Assembly: GCA_045649485.1 (NCBI GenBank)
Contig: JAZRPZ010000111.1
Span: forward strand, 1 to 41,597
Length of the DNA: 41,597 nt
From: RUG11247 sp045649485
GTDB taxonomy: Bacteria; Bacillota; Clostridia; Christensenellales; Aristaeellaceae
Direction: 5' to 3'
Positions 18,993 to 27,311 of the stretch are shown piece by piece. The position numbers were made by a program, and so were the translations under genes. Under the pieces are notes generated by a model. That model saw nothing but the letters and a program-made list of their open reading frames with translations. It ran no database searches and was not told the origin of the DNA. Numbering within the stretch: the first letter of the stretch is position 1; each line of letters begins with the position of its first letter.

Positions 18993-19032
18993 TCTCTACC
19001 ACATTATACCACATTACACCATTTCGTACCAC
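18993..19032 (-). promoter_or_regulatory. MraZ-box array overlapping the mraZ promoter
   Basis: On the minus strand four 10-base units run head to tail: GTGGTACGAA, ATGGTGTAAT, GTGGTATAAT, GTGGTAGAGA. The TGG core recurs exactly every 10 bases. The third unit contains an extended -10 element (TGG TATAAT, hexamer at 19003-19008). MraZ is known to bind tandem TGG/GTG-type repeats with 10-base spacing, so binding here would cover the promoter. Confidence 0.8.
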
Positions 19033-19140
19033 AATATGTCACAGATTTCATATTTTCTTCGAAATCTGCCACAATCAGACAAAATTCAAGCTGACGGCAT
19101 CGTCTTTTGCCATACGACAGCGATTTTTCAAACAAAATCA

Positions 19141-19165
19141 TAAAAAAATGCCGCCATCAGCGGCA
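19141..19165 (-). terminator. Short hairpin with a minus-strand U-tract upstream of the mraZ region
   Basis: TGCCGC and GCGGCA (19149-19165) form a six-base stem. On the minus strand it is followed by ATTTTTTTA, a terminator layout. No minus-strand gene ends here, so it may shield the dcw promoter from antisense read-through. It also sits in the promoter of the plus-strand gene at 19205. Confidence 0.4.
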
Positions 19166-19173
19166 ATTTGTGG

Positions 19174-19179
19174 TATAAT
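19174..19179 (+). promoter_or_regulatory. Extended -10 promoter of the gene at 19205
   Basis: TGG TATAAT, with the hexamer at 19174-19179, about 25 bases upstream of the ATG. No good -35 is seen. The ten bases GTGGTATAAT are identical to one unit of the MraZ array on the other strand. Confidence 0.5.
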
Positions 19180-19204
19180 CATTAAAAAATCAGGGAGGCG
19201 CAGC

Positions 19205-20191
19205 ATGAAATACAACGATCTTCCCCGCAAAATATTCTCGGGCAAATACGGCACGGGCCATTGTCAGGGCATCGCCGTTGATCCGAAAAAGGGATTCATC
19301 TATTACTCTTTCACCACTTGTCTTATAAAATCCGATCTGGAAGGAAATATAATCGGTAGCGTGGACGGTCTGCTCGGTCATCTGGGATGCATTGATTTCA
19401 ACGACGCAGACGGCATGGTATACGGCTCCCTCGAATACAAGAACGATGCGATCGGCAAGGGCATACTTCGCATAATGGGCCATGATTCGGCGATAACCGA
19501 CGCATTCTACTGTGCTGTATTCGACGTGGACAAAATAGACCGCATGCATATGGATGCCTGCTCCGACGGAATCATGCGCACCGCACTGCTGCGGGAGGTT
19601 GTAGATGATTATCTCGCTGTTGAAAACGGAATCGCCCACAGATACGGATGTTCCGGCATAGACGGTACCGCCATCGGTCCCATGCCCGGCGCACCCAAAG
19701 ACAGCAAGCAGTATGTATTTATTGCATACGGAATCTACGGCGATGTAAACAGGGATGACAACGACGATCAGGTAATACTCTGCTACGACCCTGCGGACAT
19801 CGTTGCCACTGCACTTCCCCTCTCTCAGGGAGATATGCACTCCTCCGGTCCTGATTCCGTTTGCAGGCTTACCGCGTACACCGGCAACACCGTATACGGA
19901 ATCCAGAATCTTGAATATGACGCTTTTACCGGCGATTACTATGCCGCGGTATACAACGGAAAGAAGGCAATATTTGCCAACAAGCCCATGTATATCATCG
20001 ACGGCTCCGCAGCGCCCGTTAACGGCAAACTCAAGGTAAAAGACGTTTCCGATTTCCCGTGGGGACAGACCGGCATGTGCGCCCTCGGTGATGGCACATG
20101 GTATTTCTCACAGCACGGACATGACGAAGAAGGTCATTTCTCAAATGTAGTATTGTATAAAGCCAACGGCAGCACCTTCGAGGAAGCATAA
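19205..20191 (+). CDS. Conserved hypothetical protein, beta-propeller-like
   Basis: The 328-residue protein has no signal peptide or membrane segment, so it is probably cytoplasmic. The pattern of short strands and turns (HCQGIAVDPKKGFIYYSFTTCLIKSD, GTAIGPMPG, YDAFTGDYYAAVYNGKK) resembles NHL/SMP-30-type beta-propellers, in which each blade begins with a G-x-A-x-D-like segment. No catalytic motif is recognised and no function is proposed. AGGGAGG precedes the ATG; longer upstream frames run through the promoter region. It stands alone between divergent mraZ and convergent prs and ends at a strong terminator. Confidence 0.8.
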   Translation: MKYNDLPRKIFSGKYGTGHCQGIAVDPKKGFIYYSFTTCLIKSDLEGNIIGSVDGLLGHLGCIDFNDADGMVYGSLEYKNDAIGKGILRIMGHDSAITDAFYCAVFDVDKIDRMHMDACSDGIMRTALLREVVDDYLAVENGIAHRYGCSGIDGTAIGPMPGAPKDSKQYVFIAYGIYGDVNRDDNDDQVILCYDPADIVATALPLSQGDMHSSGPDSVCRLTAYTGNTVYGIQNLEYDAFTGDYYAAVYNGKKAIFANKPMYIIDGSAAPVNGKLKVKDVSDFPWGQTGMCALGDGTWYFSQHGHDEEGHFSNVVLYKANGSTFEEA

Positions 20192-20236
20192 AAAACAACC
20201 CGCTGAAATCAGATTTCAGCGGGTTGTTTTTTATGC
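20186..20236. terminator. Bidirectional terminator between the propeller-like gene and prs
   Basis: A perfect inverted repeat has arms of about 25 bases (ACAACCCGCTGAAATC and its complement) flanked by A6 and T6 runs. It serves both convergent genes. Confidence 0.92.
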
Positions 20237-20358
20237 ATGGATACCGGCATTTCTGTCGTACCCATATTTCGGATCACTCTGTCCTCACAGCAGAACGCTC
20301 ATTTTTCTGTCTGCCGCCGGAAGAACGATCCACTAACCAAACGTCTTCTAACTTTCTC

Positions 20359-21360
20359 TTACAGAACGAGTCCGGAGAGATCGAAGCCGGCCTTGATGAT
20401 ATGCTCAGGCAGCTGAGAGAACATGGAGTTGATGGACTCGTAGTTGTAGAAGCGCATGACGGTCTCTGCGAACATGGGAGCAACAGAGATGGTCTTGAAC
20501 TTTTCCTGACCGATGATGTTGTAGTTATCAACGGTATCGGTGGAGAATACCATCTCAATGGGGCTGGCGTTGATCTTCTGTACGCCGCGCTCGGAGATGA
20601 TGTTGTGGCTCAGCATTGCATAGATCTTCTTGCAGCCGCGGGCCTTCAGAGCGGATGCCAGATTTACCAGAGTGCCGCCGGAGATGGTGAAGTCATCAAC
20701 GATCAGTGCGTTCTTGCCCTCTACATCACCGATGATCTCCAGAACATTTGCGTTCTCGGAATGGTCGGTACGCTCCTTATCGCCGATAGCGATGGGCAGA
20801 TCCAGAGCGGAGGAGAACTTACGTGCGTTCTTTGCATAGCCTGCATCGGGAGAAACGATAACCATATTGTCCATCTGCAGACGGTTGATGATGCCTGCCA
20901 GCATGGGCATTGCGTACAGGTGGTCCATGGGCTTCTTGAAGAATCCCTGGATCTGCTGTGCGTGCAGGTCCATGGTTACGAACCTGTCAGCACCGGCCAG
21001 TTCCATACACTCTGCGCAAACGCGTGCACGGATGGAAACGCGGGGCTCATCCTTCTTGTCGCCCTTTGCATAGCCGAAATAAGGCATGATCAGAGTAACG
21101 CTGGCAGCATTGGCGCGCTTCAGAGCATCCATCCAGAACAGGATCTCAACGAATTCATTGTTGGAATGCATGCCGATGGGCTGAACCAAATATACATCAC
21201 GGTCACGAACGGGCTCATTTACACGAACAAAGGTGTTGCCCTCGGAAAAAGTAATAACATCAGAAGAACCAAGGGTCTTGCCCATGTAGCGGCACATGCG
21301 CTCCGCGAAAATCTGTCCGCCGCTGCCGGCAAATATAGAGATATTTGCATTATCAAACAT
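20359..21360 (-). CDS. prs: Ribose-phosphate pyrophosphokinase (divergent)
   Basis: Makes PRPP from ribose 5-phosphate and ATP for nucleotide, His and Trp synthesis. It has 333 residues, a little longer than standard class I enzymes. Conserved parts are PYFGYAKGDKK, the VTMDLHAQQIQGFF segment and VSPDAGYAKNA. The PRPP-binding loop reads VDDFTISGGTL instead of the class I DDMIDTGGTL, and the usual KRRP motif is replaced by GDKERT, so it looks closer to class II-like variants. The start with AAGGAG 11 bases upstream is used; an earlier GTG abuts the Shine-Dalgarno. It lies 68 bases after the VanW gene, probably in one transcript. Confidence 0.87.
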   Translation of the reverse strand: MFDNANISIFAGSGGQIFAERMCRYMGKTLGSSDVITFSEGNTFVRVNEPVRDRDVYLVQPIGMHSNNEFVEILFWMDALKRANAASVTLIMPYFGYAKGDKKDEPRVSIRARVCAECMELAGADRFVTMDLHAQQIQGFFKKPMDHLYAMPMLAGIINRLQMDNMVIVSPDAGYAKNARKFSSALDLPIAIGDKERTDHSENANVLEIIGDVEGKNALIVDDFTISGGTLVNLASALKARGCKKIYAMLSHNIISERGVQKINASPIEMVFSTDTVDNYNIIGQEKFKTISVAPMFAETVMRFYNYESINSMFSQLPEHIIKAGFDLSGLVL

Positions 21361-21428
21361 ACTCTGACACACTCCTTAATTGTTTCGTCTGTATTCTTCA
21401 TCGGCTTATATGCCGAAGTAATTCGTAA

Positions 21429-22883
21429 TCAGTTCCCGCTGTTGTTATCGGCAGGAACACCCTCTGCGGTGCGTTCATGAACGCCCACATAAAATATTGA
21501 AGTTCCGGGATTGTAAGTATCCTGAGATATCTGCTTGCGCTCGATCTCTTCACCGGTCTGCCAGTCATAAGATACCAGCCAGCCCTGAGATACGCATCCG
21601 TCCTTGCCCTTGGAATACAGCACCTTTTCATCGGTGTAGTATGCCAGCTGACCGGAAACGTCTTCGCGGATCTCTTCTTTATAGGCTTCTACGCCGGGCT
21701 TTGTCACAACAGACTGGAAATCCATGCGGTATTCCGTCTTGTTGCCGAAAACTATTACCCAGCATTCATCTCTGGTAACATGAGTGTAGATGTAAAGCGT
21801 ATTGCCTGTATTATTCTGGAAAACGAAATCTTTCTTTCCCCAGCTTACAGTAGCATCCAGACTCGGCTCAGCGTAAGCAACGGTCATATTGTGCGGATGA
21901 CGCTCTATAATGTCGCATCCGGCCATTATAACCGCGCAGTAAAGCGTAGTCGAAGCCTGACAGCTTCCTCCGCCATAACCGGTTACAACAGAAGTTCCAG
22001 CATATTCTGCAGCTTCCTGATAACCGCGTTCTTTGCTTCGTTCGCCTACAACTTCATTGAAAGAGACCATGTCTCCGTCATAAACTGCCATACAGTTGAA
22101 ATTGCTCAGCGCCAGCTTTACGTTCTCATACCTCTTGGAAGAGGATGTGCTCATATCGGTGCAATAGCTGGAAAGTACTTCCATGCTGCCGCCAACATCA
22201 GTAGACGATACAGCAGGCTTTACAACTTCTACCCTCAGCTCGCCCTGCTGTTCTCCGGTTATCAGCATATTGACAACCGTTGCACGCGCGTGTTCGACAT
22301 CCAGCCTGTATCCGTCACTTGATTCGGTCAGGATCTTCGGGCCGTCGACATCCAGCACGACCTGTGCATCAACAGGATCGGTGTCTATCTCGGCACTGAT
22401 GCCGTAGATATAACGGTCGAGTTCAAGTTCGTTATAATCCATTTCGCTGATATAAGCGTATTCCTGCTCGTCCATGGATTTGATCTGATCGACACGGGCG
22501 CCTATGCTTCCGTAATGACCCAGGTTCCAGGCAAGATCAAGTTTAGGCTCAACATTCAGCGAAGCGCCAAAGTCTGCCGCTGTGAAAGTCCAGCTCTTGT
22601 CGCCATAAGTCAGCACATATTCCTTATGCTGCCATTCCGACACGAGACCATCAAAGATGTCAGACGCTTCTTCGCGGGTATAACCTTCCAACGAGACACC
22701 GTTCACACTCACGTTATAATATGTGGGCTTTCCGATGCCGATGATCGCCGCAGCACGGATATAGTAAACGACAACACAAATAACTAACACGGCAAGGCCA
22801 ATTAAAACAAGGCGCGCCCTGGAATCGACTCGCCCATTTTTCCTTTGGTGTGTCCCCTGCCGCGGCGGCTGACGCCTTTGCAT
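21429..22883 (-). CDS. VanW-family membrane-anchored protein
   Basis: The 484-residue protein has a basic cytoplasmic start, one membrane segment at about 25-45 and a large extracellular part. The outer part contains a YoaR-like putative peptidoglycan-binding domain (about 60-180, with VNGVSLEGYTREEA) and a VanW domain (about 255-400). The hallmark VTGYGGGSCQASTTLY is followed by ERHPHNMTVAY. A Gly/Asn-rich tail ends the protein. VanW occurs near vancomycin-resistance genes but also as a common chromosomal family of unknown activity, and no van genes are present. A GGAGG site precedes the ATG. Confidence 0.88.
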   Translation of the reverse strand: MQRRQPPRQGTHQRKNGRVDSRARLVLIGLAVLVICVVVYYIRAAAIIGIGKPTYYNVSVNGVSLEGYTREEASDIFDGLVSEWQHKEYVLTYGDKSWTFTAADFGASLNVEPKLDLAWNLGHYGSIGARVDQIKSMDEQEYAYISEMDYNELELDRYIYGISAEIDTDPVDAQVVLDVDGPKILTESSDGYRLDVEHARATVVNMLITGEQQGELRVEVVKPAVSSTDVGGSMEVLSSYCTDMSTSSSKRYENVKLALSNFNCMAVYDGDMVSFNEVVGERSKERGYQEAAEYAGTSVVTGYGGGSCQASTTLYCAVIMAGCDIIERHPHNMTVAYAEPSLDATVSWGKKDFVFQNNTGNTLYIYTHVTRDECWVIVFGNKTEYRMDFQSVVTKPGVEAYKEEIREDVSGQLAYYTDEKVLYSKGKDGCVSQGWLVSYDWQTGEEIERKQISQDTYNPGTSIFYVGVHERTAEGVPADNNSGN

Positions 22884-22919
22884 TTAGCGTTTCCTCCATG
22901 TACGGTCATTGACATATCT

Positions 22920-22925
22920 ATTATA
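22920..22925 (-). promoter_or_regulatory. Extended -10 promoter of the VanW-prs unit
   Basis: Minus strand TGA TATAAT, with the hexamer at 22920-22925, about 37 bases upstream of the VanW start. The -35 is weak. Confidence 0.5.
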
Positions 22926-23004
22926 TCACAATTGATAACTCAATAACATCATTTATTAAGGTATTTAATTGTTAAATCAGTTGAAACTGTTCAATATCTC
23001 GCCC

Positions 23005-23033
23005 TTTACTTTTGCTTTTTACTGATGTAGAAT
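23005..23033 (+). promoter_or_regulatory. Sigma-A promoter of the HAD phosphatase
   Basis: TTTACT (23005-23010), 17 bases, TAGAAT (23028-23033). Just downstream a seven-codon frame (23035-23058) ends inside the HAD Shine-Dalgarno region; it is too short to call a gene. Confidence 0.5.
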
Positions 23034-23063
23034 TATGAAAAACGCCTTCCGGGAGTGAAAAAC

Positions 23064-23690
23064 ATGTTCAGGCACGTTATATGGGATTTTGACGGCACTC
23101 TGTTTGATACATATCCTTCCATGACAAAGGCCATGCAGATGGCGCTCGCCCGTTTCGGAATAGACGAAGAATGGGATGAGATATATGCTCAGCTGAAAAT
23201 ATCCACAGGCCACGCAAAGCGTTATTTCAGGGAAAAATATTCCCTCGGTACTGATTTTGAAGAAGCCTACAACACCATCCGTCCGGAAATCGAAACGCCG
23301 CTTTGTCTGCCCTACGAAGGAATACGTGAATTGCTGGAGGATATAATAAAAGCAGGCGGCAAAAACTATATCTGTACCCACCGCGGCGCAACTCTCACGA
23401 AAATACTGGATTATTGGAAAATGAGCGAATTCTTTGAATATTCCGTCACCAGCGAAAACGGATTCAAGTCCAAGCCTGACCCCGAAAGCGTTCAGCACAT
23501 AATCGATAAATTCGGCATAGACAAAACAGAAGCCGTAATGGTCGGCGACCGCGAATTGGACGTACTCGCAGGTCAGAATGCAGGAATAACCGGCTGCGCC
23601 TATTCCGACGGCAGCGGCACTCCCATCCCCTGTGCCGACATCACCGCAGCCAATATGGAAGAACTGCGCGCGCTTTTGCTGGACCCATAA
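23064..23690 (+). CDS. HAD-superfamily phosphatase (Gph/phosphoglycolate-like)
   Basis: Soluble hydrolase of 208 residues. HAD motif I is DFDGTLFDT near residue 9, where the first Asp is the nucleophile. Motif II is the CTHRG segment near 112, the Lys motif is SKPDPESV near 140, and motif IV is VGDRELDV near 162. An alpha-helical cap lies between motifs I and II, as in subfamily I phosphoglycolate phosphatases and beta-phosphoglucomutases. The ATG with GGGAG 8 bases upstream is preferred over a GTG three codons earlier. It is a single-gene unit; the substrate is unknown. Confidence 0.88.
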   Translation: MFRHVIWDFDGTLFDTYPSMTKAMQMALARFGIDEEWDEIYAQLKISTGHAKRYFREKYSLGTDFEEAYNTIRPEIETPLCLPYEGIRELLEDIIKAGGKNYICTHRGATLTKILDYWKMSEFFEYSVTSENGFKSKPDPESVQHIIDKFGIDKTEAVMVGDRELDVLAGQNAGITGCAYSDGSGTPIPCADITAANMEELRALLLDP

Positions 23691-23707
23691 AATGTTAATT
23701 TCAGGTA

Positions 23708-23736
23708 TTGATTTATTATCGCGGCAGCGTTATAAT
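23708..23736 (+). promoter_or_regulatory. Sigma-A promoter of the DUF1292 gene
   Basis: TTGATT (23708-23713), exactly 17 bases, TATAAT (23731-23736). It lies about 50 bases upstream of the ATG. Confidence 0.75.
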
Positions 23737-23787
23737 AATATCGGTTGACCCCAATATGTATTATGTGTATGAAAGGAGCGTGATCCA

Positions 23788-24084
23788 ATGGCAGACGAAC
23801 GTGATCTCGTTGTATTTGAGGATGACGAGGGTAATGAGTTGACCATGGAGGTGCTCGATTATTTCTATTATGAAGGCGACGAGTATGCTATTCTGGCAGA
23901 ACTCGAAGAAGAAGAGCATGATGAGGACGAGCACTATCAGCGCGACGCCTTTGTCATGAAGGTCGTTGACGCAGGCGACGATATGGAAGAATTCGTTCCC
24001 GTTGACGATGCGCTTGCCGAAAAGCTCATCGAGCTGGTGGAAAGCGGAATGTATGACGACGACGAGCTGGAGGACGACGAATAA
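23788..24084 (+). CDS. DUF1292 family acidic protein
   Basis: Small acidic protein of 98 residues, rich in Asp and Glu. It fits DUF1292 (YrzB-like), a family common in Firmicutes and of unknown function. The family core is visible: a hydrophobic VVFEDDEGNELTMEV strand pair, the YAILAELEEEE segment and a central FVMKVV strand. The C-terminus is a run of Asp/Glu. A strong AAAGGAG precedes the ATG. It has its own promoter and terminator, so it is monocistronic; relatives often sit near ruvX and alaS, which are not here. Confidence 0.85.
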   Translation: MADERDLVVFEDDEGNELTMEVLDYFYYEGDEYAILAELEEEEHDEDEHYQRDAFVMKVVDAGDDMEEFVPVDDALAEKLIELVESGMYDDDELEDDE

Positions 24085-24110
24085 GTCATCCTGAAATGCA
24101 GCCGGATCAG

Positions 24111-24147
24111 CCGCCGTGCCTTTTTGTAAGGTGCGGCGGTTTTTTAT
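24111..24147 (+). terminator. Terminator of the DUF1292 gene
   Basis: CCGCCGTGCC pairs with GGTGCGGCGG through two G-U wobbles and is followed by T6. Confidence 0.85.
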
Positions 24148-24156
24148 TTTACCTCA

Positions 24157-24217
24157 TTTGACCTTTTCTGACAAATATCGCTAATAGCTTTATTTTTAAC
24201 ACACATATATGTATAAT
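24157..24217 (+). promoter_or_regulatory. lon promoter region with a CtsR-like half-site pair
   Basis: TTTGACC (24157-24163), TTT, TCTGACA (24167-24173) resembles, on the opposite strand, the tandem heptad layout of CtsR operators (GGTCAAA spaced by three). A further TATGACC is at 24226-24232. A TATAAT at 24212-24217 is the likely -10, without a clear -35. TTGACC could instead be a -35 with a poor -10. The promoter is likely; the operator is tentative. Confidence 0.35.
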
Positions 24218-24251
24218 ATATATTGTATGACCTTGAAAAGGACGTGTTTAT

Positions 24252-26597
24252 TTGTCTGAAAACATTCTTGTGCTGCCTCTCATTCCCCTCCGCGGACTGG
24301 TAGCATTTCCTTCTACCGCCACGACCTTCGATGCAGGCCGTGACAAATCCATAAATGCCATTGAGCGCGCCATGGAAGGCGACCGCCGCGTCATGCTCGT
24401 GACCCAGCGCAATACTTCCGTTGAGCGCCCCGAACTTTCCGATCTTTATCAGGTCGGCTCCATCGTACGCATAAAGCAGCTCATGCGCATGCCCGATGGT
24501 GTTGTGCGCGTATTTGTTCAGGGCGAAAAGCGCTTCATCATCACCAGCATTCAGGAATGCGGTGAATTCCAGCGCGGCGAAGGCTTCGAGGTACCTGTTG
24601 TAAACGAAGGCCTCACCGACGAAGAGATCGCTGCTTACATGAAGCTTATAAAGACCCGTGCAGTGAAGCTTACCCGCAGCCGTTCTCTGAACGGACCCAA
24701 CGAACTTGCAAATGTTATCCGCGGCGAAAATGACGCCGCGACCCTGTGCGAACTCGTTGCCGCAAATGTAATAAACGAAGTTTCCGACAAGCAGGCCGTG
24801 CTTGAGTGCGCAGACCTCAAACTGCGCCTTGAGACTGTACTGAACCTCATCACCCGCGATATCGAGATCGGCCGCCTTGAAGGCAAGATCGCTGCCCGCG
24901 TGCGCGAAGCCATGGACAAGGCCAATCACGATTATTACCTGCGTGAACAGATCCACGCCATCCAGGAAGAATTGGGCGAGGACGATGATGAGGATATCGC
25001 TCTGCTCAAGAAGCGTCTGCGTGAATCCGCCATCTCCGGCGAAGCCCGTGACAAGGCTGAGCGTGAACTCAAGCGCCTCACCCGTGCCACCATGCATTCT
25101 CCCGAGGGCAATGTCAGCTTCAATTACATCGATTATCTGCTGAACATCCCGTGGGGCAAGTACACCGATTCCGGCGTGGATATCAAATTCGCCCGTCAGG
25201 TGCTGGATGAGGATCATTTCGGCATGCAGGATGTAAAGGACCGCCTGCTGGAATACCTCGGTGTACGCGCACTGAACCCCGATATGAAGAGCCCCATCAT
25301 CTGCCTTGTCGGACCTCCCGGCGTCGGCAAGACCTCCATCGCCCGTTCCATCGCAAGGGCACTGGGACGCAGCTTTGCGCAGATGTCTCTGGGCGGCGTG
25401 CATGATGAATCCGAACTGCGCGGACACAGGCGCACCTACATCGGCGCTATGGCCGGCCGTGTGGTTTCCGCCATCACTCAGTGCGGCACCATGGACCCTG
25501 TATTCCTCTTCGACGAGATCGACAAGCTTTCCCGCAGCATGAACGGCGACCCCGCATCTGCCATGCTTGAGATACTCGACCCCGAGCAGAATTCCCGCTT
25601 CCGCGATCATTATGTCGATGCGCCTTTCGATCTTTCCCGCGTGATGTTCGTTACCACTGCAAACACCACCGATACCATCGACCGCGCGCTGCTTGACCGA
25701 ATGGAAGTTATCGAGCTTTCCAGCTATACTATGGAGGAAAAGGTGCAGATATCCAAGCGTCACCTTATCCCCAAGGAACTGAAGGCACACGGCATGAAGC
25801 CTTCTCAGCTGCGCATTCAGGAAAACGCGCTGCGTGAGATAATCGACAAGTACACCCGCGAATCCGGCGTGCGCAACCTTGAGCGCATCATCGCAAAGGT
25901 ATGCCGCAAGGCAGCGCTTGCACTCAGCGAGGACGAAAACCGCAAGTCCGTCACCGTAAACCTGAAGACCGTGAAGACCTTCCTCGGCGCACCCAAGTTC
26001 CTGCGCACTCCCGTTGACCGTCTGAACGCAGTAGGCGTTGTAAACGGTCTGGCATGGACCAGCGTAGGCGGCGAAGTAATGCCCGTTGAGGCACTGGTGC
26101 TGGACGGCACCGGCAAGGTCGAACTTACCGGTCAGCTGGGCGACGTAATGAAGGAATCCGCCGGCATCGCCTATTCCACCCTGCGCGCACAGGCCGCAAA
26201 GCTGGGTATCAAGCCCGAATTCTTCAAGACCCACGATCTGCACGTACACGTGCCCGAGGGAGCCGTACCCAAGGACGGTCCTTCCGCCGGCGTAGCGCTC
26301 ACCTGCGCAATGCTCTCCGCAGTAACCGGAATCCCCGCCCACGGCGATATCGCAATGACCGGTGAGATCACCCTTACCGGACGCGTGCTGCCTATCGGCG
26401 GCGTAAAGGAAAAGCTGCTGGCCGCCTACCGCATGGGCGTAAAGCGCATACTGCTGCCCAAGGACAACGGCAAGGATCTTGAACAGCTGGACGAGACCAT
26501 CCGCAACGATATGGAGATCACCCTTGTAGACAAGGTGGACAACGCCGTTGCACTGGTTCTCTCCAAACCCATCGAAAGCGCCGCTATCAGCGGCTGA
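24252..26597 (+). CDS. lon: ATP-dependent protease Lon (LonA type)
   Basis: Cytoplasmic AAA+ serine protease of 781 residues that degrades damaged and regulatory proteins. An N-terminal substrate-binding domain (LPLIPLRGLVAFP) and coiled coil precede the AAA+ module, with Walker A GPPGVGKT at 354-361 and Walker B VFLFDEIDK. The C-terminal peptidase has the PKDGPSAG motif with catalytic S678 and the GGVKEKLLAA motif with catalytic K721. The start is TTG, with AAAAGGA about 9 bases upstream and no better codon nearby. engB follows 12 bases after the stop, the arrangement seen in many Firmicutes. Confidence 0.97.
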   Translation: MSENILVLPLIPLRGLVAFPSTATTFDAGRDKSINAIERAMEGDRRVMLVTQRNTSVERPELSDLYQVGSIVRIKQLMRMPDGVVRVFVQGEKRFIITSIQECGEFQRGEGFEVPVVNEGLTDEEIAAYMKLIKTRAVKLTRSRSLNGPNELANVIRGENDAATLCELVAANVINEVSDKQAVLECADLKLRLETVLNLITRDIEIGRLEGKIAARVREAMDKANHDYYLREQIHAIQEELGEDDDEDIALLKKRLRESAISGEARDKAERELKRLTRATMHSPEGNVSFNYIDYLLNIPWGKYTDSGVDIKFARQVLDEDHFGMQDVKDRLLEYLGVRALNPDMKSPIICLVGPPGVGKTSIARSIARALGRSFAQMSLGGVHDESELRGHRRTYIGAMAGRVVSAITQCGTMDPVFLFDEIDKLSRSMNGDPASAMLEILDPEQNSRFRDHYVDAPFDLSRVMFVTTANTTDTIDRALLDRMEVIELSSYTMEEKVQISKRHLIPKELKAHGMKPSQLRIQENALREIIDKYTRESGVRNLERIIAKVCRKAALALSEDENRKSVTVNLKTVKTFLGAPKFLRTPVDRLNAVGVVNGLAWTSVGGEVMPVEALVLDGTGKVELTGQLGDVMKESAGIAYSTLRAQAAKLGIKPEFFKTHDLHVHVPEGAVPKDGPSAGVALTCAMLSAVTGIPAHGDIAMTGEITLTGRVLPIGGVKEKLLAAYRMGVKRILLPKDNGKDLEQLDETIRNDMEITLVDKVDNAVALVLSKPIESAAISG

Positions 26598-26609
26598 TGT
26601 GAGGGCCGT

Positions 26610-27263
26610 ATGGTAATCAAGAACGCAAAATTCGTGGTCTCGCTTTCCAAGCTGACCTCCTTCCCCGGACAGGGTAAGCCCGAGATAGCTATGGCCGGTA
26701 AATCCAACGTCGGCAAAAGCTCCCTCATCAACAGCCTTACCCGCAATTCCAAGCTTGCCCGCACCTCTGCCGAACCCGGCAAGACAAGGCTGGTCAATTT
26801 CTACGACATCAACGACGAGATGTTCCTGGTAGACCTGCCCGGTTACGGCTTTGCAAAGACTTCCAAAAACGAGAAACAGAAGTGGGGCGACATGATCGAG
26901 GGCTACCTCGAGAACAGCGCCAACCTTAAGCATGTGCTGCAGCTGGTAGACCTGCGTCATGAGCCCACAGCAGATGACGCAATGATGGTCAACTACCTGC
27001 GCCACTACAACATCCCCTTCACCGTCGTCGCCACCAAGGCTGACAAGCTTTCCAAGGCACAGCGCAGCAGAAACATCCCCGTTATCTGCCGCAAGCTGGC
27101 AGTGCAGCCCTGGGAGATAATCCAGTATTCCTCCGAGGACGGCACCGGACGCGACAAGCTGCTTACCCTCATCGGTCAGGTAGCCTTCGCGAAGGACGAA
27201 GTAGAAGCCGAAGAGATAATCGTTGATCTTGACGATCCTCAGCTTTTCAGGGATGTACCGTAA
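26610..27263 (+). CDS. engB: Ribosome-biogenesis GTPase EngB/YsxC
   Basis: TRAFAC-class GTPase needed for assembly of the 50S ribosomal subunit. The 217 residues contain G1 GKSNVGKSS (30-38), the G2-region Thr in SAEPGKTRLVNFY, G3 DLPGYG (75-80) and G4 TKAD. The family-specific PGYGFAK segment is present. The acidic C-terminal extension (EVEAEEIIVDLDD) makes it slightly longer than the usual ~195 residues. It is co-transcribed with lon. A GTGAGGG Shine-Dalgarno is close to the ATG. Confidence 0.95.
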   Translation: MVIKNAKFVVSLSKLTSFPGQGKPEIAMAGKSNVGKSSLINSLTRNSKLARTSAEPGKTRLVNFYDINDEMFLVDLPGYGFAKTSKNEKQKWGDMIEGYLENSANLKHVLQLVDLRHEPTADDAMMVNYLRHYNIPFTVVATKADKLSKAQRSRNIPVICRKLAVQPWEIIQYSSEDGTGRDKLLTLIGQVAFAKDEVEAEEIIVDLDDPQLFRDVP

Positions 27264-27272
27264 ATAACCATA

Positions 27273-27308
27273 AAAAATCCGTCATGATAACATGACGGAT
27301 TTTTTCTT
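27273..27308. terminator. Bidirectional terminator between engB and the EamA-type gene
   Basis: AAAAAATCCGTCATG pairs with CATGACGGATTTTTT around a four-base loop. Confidence 0.9.
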
Positions 27309-27311
27309 TTA

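Noticed and set aside
21429..22883. VanW gene as evidence of vancomycin resistance
   Set aside because: No vanA/B, vanH, vanX or vanS/R genes are present, and VanW-domain proteins are widespread in susceptible Clostridia.
23035..23058. Seven-codon leader-like frame before the HAD phosphatase gene
   Set aside because: It starts directly after the -10 with no ribosome-binding site and shows no regulatory codon run or attenuator hairpin.
24144..27005. A 953-codon open frame on the minus strand opposite lon and engB
   Set aside because: lon and engB have complete catalytic motifs on the plus strand. The antisense product shows only the Gly/His/Val/Leu-rich look of a mirrored coding strand.
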